The notes under the pieces: model-generated | Told to the model about the DNA's origin: nothing | The model's input: only the letters and a program-made list of their open reading frames with translations | The model's database searches: none | Assembly: GCA_964490875.1 (NCBI GenBank) | Contig: CAZBEF010000002.1 | Span: 96,075-160,074, forward strand | Length of the DNA: 64,000 bases | From: CAYYYG01 sp964490875 | GTDB lineage: Bacteria; Patescibacteriota; Microgenomatia; UBA1406; GWC2-37-13 | Direction of reading: 5' to 3' | Part shown: positions 36,024 through 45,103 of the stretch, one piece after another | Position numbering within the stretch: position 1 is the first letter of the stretch | Layout of the letters: each line of letters starts with the position of its first letter | Program-made: the position numbers and the translations under genes

Positions 36024-36659
36024 TTATTTTCTATTCAAACACGAAGCAGAGCCAAGCCATGTATGCGGGTTCCCGTCCCAGCACCATCCCAAGTTGGGCT
36101 GCTTTTTGGCATTTATCCATATAGCTGGCACCCGTTTGTTTTCTTTCATCCGCGAAGCAAGCAGTGAATAACAATTATTCTTTTTCAGAAATTCAGGAAA
36201 ATGGGTAATTATTGCAATCCCTTCGTCTATTGTAATAGGGGAGTGGCCTTCGTTTTGAATAGATACCAATGCATCCTGCGGCCTAACATTCAGATATTTT
36301 TTACCGCGGTCAATATCTATCATCAAATATATTTTTGTTGAAGGTATCCGCACCGATTCGATAACCTTAAATTCACCGGGAACATGGGGATACAGTTTGG
36401 TGAAGCCGGTTTTTCCGAAGAATTCTACACGCGACATTTGCGCTTCTGCATCAATAACTTCGCTTTTTACGACAATGACAAACGGCAGTTTCCCTGATTC
36501 TAAATCTATTTCTGCAGAATCGATGTTTTTTATTTTTTCTTTCAGCGGTTCAATAAGCTTCAGAAAATCGGATTTGTTCATGCCGGCTGCTTCCGGATAT
36601 TTTTTCTGCAGCAGATTATTCACCTGCCTGTCAAATTCTTGAGACATTTCTATATTCAT
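36024..36659 (-). CDS. Hypothetical protein, DUF5701-like
   Basis: The protein has 211 residues. The C-terminal part, SLLASRMKENKRVPAIWIN then NLGWCWDGNPHTWLGSASC, is strongly patterned (two Cys, several Trp, His) and resembles the DUF5701 family, also known from actinobacteria. The function is unknown. The Cys/Trp/His cluster suggests a conserved pocket. A repeat lies directly upstream (36672). Confidence 0.65.
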   Translation of the reverse strand: MNIEMSQEFDRQVNNLLQKKYPEAAGMNKSDFLKLIEPLKEKIKNIDSAEIDLESGKLPFVIVVKSEVIDAEAQMSRVEFFGKTGFTKLYPHVPGEFKVIESVRIPSTKIYLMIDIDRGKKYLNVRPQDALVSIQNEGHSPITIDEGIAIITHFPEFLKKNNCYSLLASRMKENKRVPAIWINAKKQPNLGWCWDGNPHTWLGSASCLNRK

Positions 36660-36671
36660 AAGTAAAAACCT

Positions 36672-36774
36672 GTCATGCCGAACACCCAGCTAATCGCTGA
36701 GTGCTATAGCTTGTTTCGGCATCCCATTAAGGGTAAGTATTCTTAACGGGATCCCGATCTTCATCGGGATGACA
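36672..36774. repeat. Palindromic repeat, family B copy 1
   Basis: GTCATGCCGAACACCCAGCT then AATCGCTGAGTGCTATAGC and a TTGTTTCGGCATCCC arm; the right tip reads ATCGGGATGACA. An inverted copy lies at 49277. The TATAGC core motif resembles the family A core. Confidence 0.85.
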
Positions 36775-36794
36775 CGGTTATGAAAACATACTGA

Positions 36795-37268
36795 TTACTT
36801 TTGCGGCTTAATAAACTTTATATATCCTAAGACAATCGAAACCACAAACCCGACCGCAACTACGATAAACCGGAATTTATTATCTCCCGTATCAAAGCCG
36901 CGGATAATGCTGTAGATAAGAGTAAGTACTCCACCCAAAAGCAATCCATCGGCGATCATAAGAATTTTTTTGAAAAATGTCAGACTCACAATAAGAATTA
37001 TTAATGCAGAAACGAGGGCTATAAGCGATACATTCATGTTGTACTGCTTCTGAACTTTCTGATATTCTTCCATTTTTTTGTCGTACTTTTCCTGTTCTTT
37101 GGTAATTTCGGTATCGGTTTTGCCGTTTGGCTGCACCGGCTGAGAATATTTTAGCCGCGCCGGATACTCGGGGAATTTAGGAGCTTCATAAAAAGCAGCA
37201 ATGCCCACTCCAACGAGAGTTGCCAGCAACACGCCGATAAAGAGTGTATAAATTAATTTTAGAAACAT
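36795..37268 (-). CDS. Membrane protein with charged coiled segment
   Basis: The protein has 157 residues: one N-terminal helix, an extracytoplasmic charged stretch (about 35-75, rich in Lys, Glu and Gln, KEQEKYDKKMEEYQK), then three more helices. No family was recognised. It lies on the same strand as the PAP2 gene cluster but 90 bp downstream of it. Confidence 0.65.
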   Translation of the reverse strand: MFLKLIYTLFIGVLLATLVGVGIAAFYEAPKFPEYPARLKYSQPVQPNGKTDTEITKEQEKYDKKMEEYQKVQKQYNMNVSLIALVSALIILIVSLTFFKKILMIADGLLLGGVLTLIYSIIRGFDTGDNKFRFIVVAVGFVVSIVLGYIKFIKPQK

Positions 37269-37358
37269 AGGAGTAAATTAAATGGATAATACTAATTATC
37301 TCATATGTGTATTTTCTGCGATATCCGTTTGCTATCAACTGAGATTAGGTAAGAGTAT

Positions 37359-37604
37359 TTATTTGAATACTATAGTCTGCAGAATTGTATACAGAATGTA
37401 CAAAAAAAGAATTAAACCGATAGTAACCGCTATGCTCTGCAATGCAAAAACAATAATAGACCAATCCATTCTATATTTTCGGACAAACACCCGTTCTAGT
37501 TCTTCTTGAATCCATGTTACGTTTTTAAAAAGGGATAACAAAAAACTGAAGATAAAGATAAGAAAGAAGCCTGCAAGCAGAATTAAATTTAGTTTATCAA
37601 CCAT
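37359..37604 (-). CDS. Small two-helix membrane protein
   Basis: The protein has 81 residues with helices near 8-28 and 50-76 and a charged middle (TWIQEELERVFVRKYR). It follows the PAP2 gene with a 1-bp gap, so it is probably translated with it. The function is unknown. Confidence 0.6.
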   Translation of the reverse strand: MVDKLNLILLAGFFLIFIFSFLLSLFKNVTWIQEELERVFVRKYRMDWSIIVFALQSIAVTIGLILFLYILYTILQTIVFK

Positions 37605-37605
37605 A

Positions 37606-38196
37606 TTATTTACGTTTATAATACTTTTTTCTTAATCCTAAAAGGAGAATTCTTCCGATGCCATAGCCGATTAAACCGCCTGCAACCACATCAAGGAAGA
37701 AATGACAGTACAAATAAATCCGTGAGAACGCGATAAGTGAGGCGAGCAGATAATACCAGAACTTCCGCTTAGGGTCGAAATGGGCGAAGATAACCACACC
37801 GGCAAATGCGCCTGCTGCATGGCCCGATGGGAAACTGTATGATGCCGGGCAGCCATTCTGCATTAACTGCCACACCACCCACGGCCGGACACGCTGGACA
37901 ATATTTTTTAAGATAATTTCTACAAAAAATGTACTGATTCCAAAACTCAGGAGAAAGTATAGTATGAATTTGTGATGATTATATTCCTCCCAGCTGATCC
38001 AGAAAATAAGGGCGAGAACCCAGATTATAACGGTAAGTCCTTGCAGCGATAGGAATGCGAAAAATAGCTGGAGATACGGCGAGCGGGGGAATATGTCGAT
38101 AATGGATCGGGTGATAAAGGCATCAAACCCCAGTACAAATTCAAACAAAAGCGCTGCGTTGAACATATTTATATATACTACATGAAAAATTGGCAC
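37606..38196 (-). CDS. PAP2-superfamily phosphatase
   Basis: All three motifs are intact: KNIVQRVRP (K-x6-RP), FPSGHAAG (PSGH) and SRIYLYCHFFLD (SR-x5-H-x3-D). It has six helices and 196 residues. It probably dephosphorylates undecaprenyl pyrophosphate or another lipid phosphate outside the membrane, recycling the carrier used by the glycan machinery. Confidence 0.94.
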   Translation of the reverse strand: MPIFHVVYINMFNAALLFEFVLGFDAFITRSIIDIFPRSPYLQLFFAFLSLQGLTVIIWVLALIFWISWEEYNHHKFILYFLLSFGISTFFVEIILKNIVQRVRPWVVWQLMQNGCPASYSFPSGHAAGAFAGVVIFAHFDPKRKFWYYLLASLIAFSRIYLYCHFFLDVVAGGLIGYGIGRILLLGLRKKYYKRK

Positions 38197-38214
38197 CCGT
38201 CCGCAGGAACCTAA

Positions 38215-39339
38215 CTATATATTTGTATGTAATTTAGAAGAATATAAATATGAGTCACGGTACATATGATTAAGCAGATTTAATTCGGGAACTTCGCATA
38301 CAAATCCAGTTCCCGGCTGTCCCTTTTCTCCTGGTGGGCTACCGATGCGTATATTTATTTTGTCGTATTTGGGCGAATTTCTATTATTACCAGGATATGT
38401 CTGCACCCCAGCCATTCCATATAATCCCAATCCTAATGCAGAAACTGGCATATGCGCGCCATTTTGTATCTGATTTAATAATTCCTGCTGGCTTGCGCTG
38501 AGTTGATTTATCCTGTCATCTACAACATCTACTTTACTGATATGACCCAGATTAATATAAAAAACCAGTCCTTCAGCTGCAAAAGAACCCGAGACAACTT
38601 GAAGATCATGGGGTGGAATTATAATTCCTGCGCCGGGTATTTTTTCTTGTTCGATCTGTTTTCCATGAAATGGTGTGAAATTATTTTTTCCAAGCATCCC
38701 TAAATTCTTTTGAAATGGAGTTTTTTTTCTATTAAAAGGCAGAAATAGTTTGTGTGTATGTTCTTTAATATCGGTTGTGTCTACATACAACATTCCGCTT
38801 GAGTGTATTTCGAAAAAATTATTGAAATAGTTATACCACCGAAGTATCTGGCTTTGTTCCTGCTCTCCTAATCTACTCATTACCCGGCCGTCCAGAGCGT
38901 TAAATCCTGTTGAATCCGCTAATCTAACTTTTCTTTTCCTGCCAAACTGAGAAGCTTCAGCAAGTACAGCCTCGCGTCCCTCGGAACTTTCAGCCATATA
39001 TACCACGGTTGTTGTAGGGTCGCCGGCGCCTTTTTCATCTGCATCCAGCTGATTTAATAAACCCCGTGTCGAATTAGCTATTCTTTCAGTATCTGTACCT
39101 TCTTCAATTTGGAGATAAGCCAATCGGTGTGTTTCTGCTTCAAGTTTATAATACAACTCTGTTGTCATCTGATGCCTGGCTAGTCTAGCCGGGTCGAGCG
39201 TAGCGATGCCATTTCTGGACAATCTGTCTGTAACAATGAGCACCTGGCATTGTTCCGGAAGGCCTAAGGTTTTTTCATAATTTGTTACCGCAGGGCCTAA
39301 ATATTCTGGAGATTTAAATAATTTTTCTAGATTAGACAT
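38215..39339 (-). CDS. M29 aminopeptidase-like paralogue lacking metal ligands
   Basis: The protein has 374 residues and aligns along its length with the 39456 gene product (TTTVVYMAESSEGREA/TTTVVYLAAKYLERAG; ALGLGLYGMAGVQTY/ELGLGFFGLAGIKTY). The M29 metal sites are altered: the GGE motif reads AGIIIPPHD, the LGE glutamate position reads SALG, the His after EK reads NIRIG, and the C-terminal HxD reads CEVPE. It is likely a pseudoenzyme. TATAAT lies 15 nt before the ATG. Confidence 0.65.
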   Translation of the reverse strand: MSNLEKLFKSPEYLGPAVTNYEKTLGLPEQCQVLIVTDRLSRNGIATLDPARLARHQMTTELYYKLEAETHRLAYLQIEEGTDTERIANSTRGLLNQLDADEKGAGDPTTTVVYMAESSEGREAVLAEASQFGRKRKVRLADSTGFNALDGRVMSRLGEQEQSQILRWYNYFNNFFEIHSSGMLYVDTTDIKEHTHKLFLPFNRKKTPFQKNLGMLGKNNFTPFHGKQIEQEKIPGAGIIIPPHDLQVVSGSFAAEGLVFYINLGHISKVDVVDDRINQLSASQQELLNQIQNGAHMPVSALGLGLYGMAGVQTYPGNNRNSPKYDKINIRIGSPPGEKGQPGTGFVCEVPELNLLNHMYRDSYLYSSKLHTNI

Positions 39340-39402
39340 AGGGTCCGACTTGATATTATAGGTTATAACATCTCGACAGTCAATATTTTAGTTTAGGTTT
39401 CT

Positions 39403-39490
39403 AGTATCATACAAGCATGACTCACTTCAAATACACGGGCAAAAACTATTTGCTGTCAGCGATGTATACTTTGAATGGTATTTCTAAGAA
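39403..39490 (+). pseudogene. Relic copy of the 5' end of the 41567 gene
   Basis: From TAGTATCATACAAGC through ATGACTCACTTCAAATACAC and GCGATGTATACTTTGAA, this segment matches the promoter and first ~25 codons of the 41567 gene (TAGTATAATACAGGT, ATGACTCTCTTCAAAATACA, GCGATGTACGGTTTGAA). It carries a frameshift and no downstream open frame. It overlaps the 3' end of the M29-like gene on the other strand. Confidence 0.8.
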
Positions 39491-40607
39491 GAATTGTTCT
39501 GTTTTGACTAACTAATAATTCAATTATAGGATTATCCAATACAAAATCTGTATGCGTAAAATCTCTTGCTAACGCTGCTATGGATTTAGCTTCCGGAGTA
39601 GTGCTTACATTATGACCAAGCCCAATATGTGGACCTGCTTTTTCGCTCGAAAGTACAGCACAATCTTCGTATGTTTTAATTCCCGCCAGCCCAAAAAATC
39701 CAAGTCCCAGTTCTGCAATCGGAATTTTACCGCCATTCATAATAATTTCCATTAATTTTTGCTGAGCAGGGTCATAATGTACATTATTTGTTCCTTCTAT
39801 AGGTGAAATACAAACCAGCATTCCTTTTTCGATGGTAAATATAAGTCCCTGTGCAGCAAATTTTCCACTCACCTTTCTTAAAACAAAGGGGGCAGTAAAT
39901 GTTTCGCCTCCGGGGATATTGACATAGTCAAAATTCTTATTGGGAATCTTAATTGGATGGCTTCCCATACTACCCATATCGGTTTCAAATGGAGCATGTT
40001 TTGAATTGTAGTTTAATCTCAATTCATATTGAGCACCGTTAGCATCGGTGGTATTTATTTTTAATTTCCCTTTAGGATGCTTTTTAAAAAATTCTGCATA
40101 GTATTCATTCGCTTGCCTTATTTTTGAGCGTTGTTCTTCGTTCATCTGCGCCATGACACGGCAGTCTCCGGCGCGGAATCCTAACGAACCTGCAAATCTA
40201 ACATAATGATCTTTTCCGTATTCACTTGCCGCGTCGTATATTCCGGCTCTTTCCAGATATTTCGCAGCCAAATATACGACAGTTGTAGTGCAGTCGGAAT
40301 CTTTCGGAAAGGCCTCGAGTTCATGTAACGCCCTGCCTGTTTGTTCATGGAGCTCTTCTTTTGTCATTTTTTCGTTAAAAAAAACATATCCTACATTCTG
40401 ACCATTATCCTGTAATTGTTTCGTAATTTTTGCTGCCAGGCGGCTTCGTACTATATGATCATAGGTAAGATTTTCTCCGGATAAATCGTCGGCAATTATT
40501 AATATCCGGCTTTTTTCAGGTGCAGGAAGAGCAAGGCAGTCTACATAATTTTCTGCAGCCTTATTTAGGTCCTCAGGTTTAACGATCCGTTCTCTATATT
40601 CAGACAT
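39456..40607 (-). CDS. M29-family (aminopeptidase T/II-like) metallopeptidase
   Basis: The protein has 383 residues. Metal-ligand motifs of the family are present: IPGGETFTAP (Glu), IAELGLGFFG (Glu), EKAGPHIGLGHN (His) and THTDFVLDNP (HxD). It could be an active aminopeptidase, unlike its neighbour at 38215. The last ~12-15 residues are encoded by the antisense of the relic fragment at 39403-39490, so the natural C-terminus appears to have been replaced. Confidence 0.75.
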   Translation of the reverse strand: MSEYRERIVKPEDLNKAAENYVDCLALPAPEKSRILIIADDLSGENLTYDHIVRSRLAAKITKQLQDNGQNVGYVFFNEKMTKEELHEQTGRALHELEAFPKDSDCTTTVVYLAAKYLERAGIYDAASEYGKDHYVRFAGSLGFRAGDCRVMAQMNEEQRSKIRQANEYYAEFFKKHPKGKLKINTTDANGAQYELRLNYNSKHAPFETDMGSMGSHPIKIPNKNFDYVNIPGGETFTAPFVLRKVSGKFAAQGLIFTIEKGMLVCISPIEGTNNVHYDPAQQKLMEIIMNGGKIPIAELGLGFFGLAGIKTYEDCAVLSSEKAGPHIGLGHNVSTTPEAKSIAALARDFTHTDFVLDNPIIELLVSQNRTILLRNTIQSIHR

Positions 40608-40698
40608 ATTCTATTATCGGATATTATAGGCTGTTATCACCAGTTATTCAATAAGATTGAAATTAACTGTTTAATATCCTATAATATTATATACTCGT

Positions 40699-41544
40699 AT
40701 GGAAAACTGTAGACATTACCCTCAAAAGGAAACCAGCCCCATTAAGCGGTTTAAAAACCTTATCGCTGTCGGGCTTCTGGGCCTTATGCTGGCCTCAACT
40801 GCAACTCCGGCGCTTGCAAAACCAGCCGAAGTGATAGGAGGCGAGCCGGTTCCGGACGGTAAATATCCTGCTATAGCTGCCCTTATTTCTGCATATTCTC
40901 AATATCCCAAAGACGGGGAATTTTGCGGTGGAGCATTAATAGATCCAAGCTGGGTGCTAACTGCCGCGCATTGTATGTTTCATCCCTATGGGAATAATCG
41001 TTTTCCCCAAGAGTTTACCGTTGCCTTGGGGCACAGCGATTTATCAAATGTAAATGCGAAAGATCTAGTTGCTGTTGATAAGATAGTTATACCTAATTCG
41101 TATGTTTATGATGACTCATTTGCCTCACCCGGGAGTAAAAATGATATTGCATTACTGCACCTGGCAAAACCTCAAAATATTGATCCGTTTCCAATTGGGG
41201 ACAGTGCAAAAAATTCACAGGTTTTAGAGGTTCCCGGATATGGTTATACCGAAAATGGTCCTTCAACTACTTTAAATTTGGCGCGGTTAAATAAGGCTGA
41301 TTGTGGTGAATCTAATCTTATTAACCCTCGTATTAATGTCTGCGCCGGAGATGAATATAATTCTATCGAATGGGGAGATAGTGGATCTCCTGGATTAGAT
41401 TCAGAGGGAAGAGTTGTTGCAATTACGAGCCACTATTATTCAGAAGAAAGTAAGACGCCTGGTGTGTTTACCGATGTTGCAGGTTTTAAAAAGTGGATTG
41501 ATGCAAATCTTAAACCGCAAACAAAAAAGATGACGCCTCTTTAA
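40699..41544 (+). CDS. Secreted trypsin-like serine protease (S1)
   Basis: The signal peptide (about 1-40, ending TPALA) is followed by VIGGEPVPDGKYP, the chymotrypsin-fold mature N-terminus. The catalytic triad is His91 (LTAAHC), Asp149 (KNDIALLHL) and Ser228 (WGDSGSPGL). Four Cys could form two disulfides. The residue before the mature IGG is not Arg or Lys, so trypsin-type activation is unlikely. S1 proteases are unusual in this type of genome. Confidence 0.94.
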   Translation: MENCRHYPQKETSPIKRFKNLIAVGLLGLMLASTATPALAKPAEVIGGEPVPDGKYPAIAALISAYSQYPKDGEFCGGALIDPSWVLTAAHCMFHPYGNNRFPQEFTVALGHSDLSNVNAKDLVAVDKIVIPNSYVYDDSFASPGSKNDIALLHLAKPQNIDPFPIGDSAKNSQVLEVPGYGYTENGPSTTLNLARLNKADCGESNLINPRINVCAGDEYNSIEWGDSGSPGLDSEGRVVAITSHYYSEESKTPGVFTDVAGFKKWIDANLKPQTKKMTPL

Positions 41545-41566
41545 AGACTTATAGTATAATACAGGT

Positions 41567-42493
41567 ATGACTCTCTTCAAAATACAGGGGCAAAAACTCA
41601 TTCCAGTTGGCGATGTACGGTTTGAAAGTTATTTCGAAAAAGAAAAAAAACTCCAGAACTTCACCGAAGCAAACCTTCAGCAATTATTTAATTTGGAATT
41701 TGTTTCCACCGAATTTAACCTTGAATCATTCTGGATCGATTCGCTGGCTTTTGACCCAGCTTCCAAATCGTTTGTGATTATTGAATACAAAAAGGTGGAA
41801 AATTTTTCACTCATGGACCAGGGGCAGACGTACCTAAATTTAGTCCTAGACCATAAAGCCGACGTACTTCTGGAATATCTGGAGAAAACAAACAAGCCGC
41901 TTAAGAAAAACGAAGTAGACTGGAGCCAGACGCGCGTAATGTTTATCGGCCCGAAATTTAATACATATCAAAAACGGGCCTTAAGCGAAACCCTGCCGTT
42001 TGAATTATGGGAGGTAACGCTTTACGATGGGGGACTGATAGAGTATGACGAGATTATTCCTATAGGTTTGCAGAAGAAATCCGAAAAAAAGACCATTCCC
42101 GTTCTTACCGGTACAGCCGGAAATGAAATTAAAACATACACGGTAGAAGACCATTTCAAAAAATCAGACCCGAATTTATTTGATATTTTTCAGAAGTTGC
42201 GCGAACAGATTCTGCTTCTTGATACCCAAATTAAAGAAAAACCCGTTTCGAGTTATATCGGCTACCAGCTGAAGGGGTACCTTATTGTATGGGTTCAGGT
42301 TCTGAAGGACCGGTTGTTTATAAACATGGCTGTAGAAAATCCGATAGACCCGGAATCCCGGCTGGAAATGGGCACAAAATCTTCCAATTCCATGTCAAAA
42401 ATCCCTGTCCGCAGATTTATTTTAAAATCCGATAAAGATGTGGCATATGTGATGCGGATTATCTCCCAGGCGTATGAGGTGAGGAAGGGGTAA
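41567..42493 (+). CDS. PD-(D/E)XK nuclease-like protein with DUF5655-like C-terminus
   Basis: The protein has 308 residues. Residues 57-76 read WIDSLAFD...FVIIEYKK: Asp58 and Glu73-x-Lys75 form the D...ExK nuclease signature, followed by a conserved QGQTYL. The C-terminal part (about 190-305) resembles DUF5655. Similar proteins are annotated as predicted nucleases or transport-associated. TATAAT lies 6 nt before the ATG. A relic of its 5' end lies at 39403. Confidence 0.75.
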   Translation: MTLFKIQGQKLIPVGDVRFESYFEKEKKLQNFTEANLQQLFNLEFVSTEFNLESFWIDSLAFDPASKSFVIIEYKKVENFSLMDQGQTYLNLVLDHKADVLLEYLEKTNKPLKKNEVDWSQTRVMFIGPKFNTYQKRALSETLPFELWEVTLYDGGLIEYDEIIPIGLQKKSEKKTIPVLTGTAGNEIKTYTVEDHFKKSDPNLFDIFQKLREQILLLDTQIKEKPVSSYIGYQLKGYLIVWVQVLKDRLFINMAVENPIDPESRLEMGTKSSNSMSKIPVRRFILKSDKDVAYVMRIISQAYEVRKG

Positions 42494-42605
42494 AAAAATA
42501 GGACGAAACCATTATCAAGATCACATTTATTTATTTAAATGCTATATTTGAATACATATAGTATATTTGTATTTAATAAATTATTTATAAAAAATTCTAT
42601 AACAT

Positions 42606-43325
42606 ATGTTAGAAGATAGATTATTAATTATAATTAAACAAAATTTAGAAAAAATACTAGAATATAATCCTTTTTATAATTTCCCTGGTATTTCTACAAA
42701 TGAAGAGTTTTCAGAGTTAATTAAAACAGATCCAGCTTTCGCTCCTTTTGGACTTGAAAGAAAGGAGTATGTACTTGCAAGGTTTGGTGGCAATCTGATA
42801 ACCAGCCTTCATAGAAAATTAGGTGATGCTTATGAAGCCATTTTCACAGAGATACTTTCAGATAAGTTTAGTATAGAAAAAGACAAACTAAAATATTCAT
42901 TGGCAATCCAAATTAATGACGAAACTCAAATTAGATCGACTGATGGTTTAGTTTTATTTGATGAGCTTAAAAATGAAAAGATTCGAACTTTATTAAAAAA
43001 TACATTTTGTACAAATGCAGTATATAAAGGGTTTGCTCATGAAGTCAGATCTTGTTACCAAATTGGTGACTCTAAAAGAATACAAGCAGACAGAGATATG
43101 GGATTAGCTCTCAGACAAGAACAATTATACCCTGTTATGATTATTTTCTGCAAAACTTCATTAAGACAACCTGTAAATAGACTGAAACAATATTGGGATG
43201 TTAAGGAAGGCTACGATGCATTTAAATATATTGAAAATATTACTGGTTTTAATTTGCTTAACTTCCTTAACATGAATAAAGGATATATACAAGATATAAT
43301 GACTAAAATATTCAACAAATTTTAA
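42606..43325 (+). CDS. Putative restriction endonuclease partner
   Basis: The protein has 239 residues, is very AT-rich at DNA level, and has no recognised family. It converges with a DNA methyltransferase whose stop overlaps its own by 4 bp, the usual layout of a type II restriction-modification pair. STDGLVLFDEL and GFAHEVRSC supply acidic residues that could be part of a PD-(D/E)XK site, but no clean motif is visible. The endonuclease role is inferred from context. Confidence 0.55.
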   Translation: MLEDRLLIIIKQNLEKILEYNPFYNFPGISTNEEFSELIKTDPAFAPFGLERKEYVLARFGGNLITSLHRKLGDAYEAIFTEILSDKFSIEKDKLKYSLAIQINDETQIRSTDGLVLFDELKNEKIRTLLKNTFCTNAVYKGFAHEVRSCYQIGDSKRIQADRDMGLALRQEQLYPVMIIFCKTSLRQPVNRLKQYWDVKEGYDAFKYIENITGFNLLNFLNMNKGYIQDIMTKIFNKF

Positions 43326-44632
43326 TTTTTTTTACTAACACATACAGCAGTTTCATATAACGATTTTTTTCCACCTCTTTTTCTAAAAATTTTTATATCA
43401 TCTATTACAAATCCTTCTAATTCAAATATTTTAGAAAGCAGCACATCGGTGTGTACTTCTATACCCATTAATCTTGAGTTCCCTACCACATAGCAACCTT
43501 TAAAATTATTTGATAATAACCCCTTTAAAGATTTAACATGATTGTGCATCATATTAAAATAATTAATAGCATAATTAGACATTAGGAGGCTATTACTTCT
43601 AATTTCTTTAGCTAATGGTTTAATAATTTGTTGAATTTCTTTATTTATTTCTATAGGTTTTTTTTGCAAATTAGATGTTGCTTTACCCCAAGTTCCCCCT
43701 ATTGCTGCCATATCTATATCAGTTGCTGTTTTAGCGTCTTTAATTATGTCAAAAAAAAATAGCTGAGGTCTAGTAGTATGAACGTAACTAAATCGATTTG
43801 GATATGGAGGAGATGTTATGATATGTGTAATTTTTTTAGAATTTAGATACTTATTTACATTTGTACTATCCCCAAGTATTACCTTAGCTTTATTAAAAAC
43901 ATTAAATTGAGATATATCTTTTAAATCGTTAATTATTCTGACCATATTCTCAAAAAAGTCTTCATATGGCCTAATATCTCGTGTATGATTATCGTCAAAG
44001 GAAATTGTAGGATGATTACGATGAATGTTTGCGCAATCTAAACAAGATACGGATAATGCTATCCAAAACGGATTACTTATTTCTTGTGGTATTAGTAATA
44101 CTAATTTTTTTATAAATAATAACTTTTTTAATACGTCTTTTTTCCACCATCTATAAGGATTATGTATTTTAGGTATTTCAATATTATTTGCTGTTATAAA
44201 TTCTTCAAGACTAGATTTATCAATCAATCCACTATATTTAGTTATCGTTTTTTTTAATACTTCATATTCGTTTATTAGCCGATTAATATCATAATTCCAA
44301 CAAAGGCTTTTTTCAGAAACTTCGGCAAGTAATGGATTAATTTCTATGCCGATACTTTTAATATTCTTTTTTTGTGCTTCAATAAGCGTTGTGCCTTTTC
44401 CTAAAAATGGATCTAAGAGAAGACTTTTATTATCTACGTTAAATAAATTAATAAAATATCTCACGAGTTCAGGAGAATAACTCGGTGTTAACCTAAACCA
44501 AGAATGGACTGCTTCTCTTATTCCACCCCTAAAAGTAATATCGCTTAAATCAACTATCGAATATTTTAAATTATTTTTTTCATATACTGAAAAGATATCA
44601 TCATTAAACAAATTAAATTGTAAAGACATCAT
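43322..44632 (-). CDS. DNA methyltransferase (N4-cytosine/N6-adenine type)
   Basis: The protein has 436 residues. LLDPFLGKGTTLIEA (about 72-86) is the AdoMet-binding FxGxG motif I, and IITSPPYPNRFSY (about 271-283) the catalytic TSPPY motif IV. The long segment between them probably holds the target-recognition domain. TSPPY is commoner in N4-cytosine enzymes, but N6-adenine is possible. The gene is visibly more AT-rich than its flanks, suggesting horizontal gain. Confidence 0.9.
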   Translation of the reverse strand: MMSLQFNLFNDDIFSVYEKNNLKYSIVDLSDITFRGGIREAVHSWFRLTPSYSPELVRYFINLFNVDNKSLLLDPFLGKGTTLIEAQKKNIKSIGIEINPLLAEVSEKSLCWNYDINRLINEYEVLKKTITKYSGLIDKSSLEEFITANNIEIPKIHNPYRWWKKDVLKKLLFIKKLVLLIPQEISNPFWIALSVSCLDCANIHRNHPTISFDDNHTRDIRPYEDFFENMVRIINDLKDISQFNVFNKAKVILGDSTNVNKYLNSKKITHIITSPPYPNRFSYVHTTRPQLFFFDIIKDAKTATDIDMAAIGGTWGKATSNLQKKPIEINKEIQQIIKPLAKEIRSNSLLMSNYAINYFNMMHNHVKSLKGLLSNNFKGCYVVGNSRLMGIEVHTDVLLSKIFELEGFVIDDIKIFRKRGGKKSLYETAVCVSKKN

Positions 44633-45034
44633 ATTTTATTTAGTTTTAAACTTACTTAATATTCAAGTTTTTTTAAAAAACCCAAACCTAATTGCATACC
44701 TTTAATTTTTGTTACCCATAAAGAAAATTTAAGATTACTTGCTACGTACATCTAGATATTTTTTACAACTAAAAAGTTGTATATAATTTCCATAAATAAT
44801 ATTGATACACAATTATAAGAAATTTTAAAGATAATACAATAAACTACTTTTATTTATAATATATGTATAGAATTTTATTTTATCTATATCGATTCTGTTC
44901 GAAAGTAAAGTATTATACCCCTTAAACATTAGCTAATGCTGTTTTAAAAATAATATTTTTTCGAATATTCCTTTCTAGTTAAACGATAATTAATAAATAT
45001 TAATATATATTTATTTTTTTGTCAGTCGTTTTTA
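44633..45034. other. AT-rich gene-free gap upstream of the methylase
   Basis: This 400-bp stretch is extremely AT-rich and shows no open frame worth calling on either strand. One clear inverted repeat, ACAACT-AAAA-AGTTGT (44765-44780), could be a hairpin or an operator in the methylase upstream region. Several TATAAT-like sequences occur but are expected by chance here. Confidence 0.6.
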
Positions 45035-45103
45035 ATGCACAAATTCAATAAAATAATTTATAAGAAGCTCCATATCTATTTACAACATTCACAGAATATC
45101 ACC

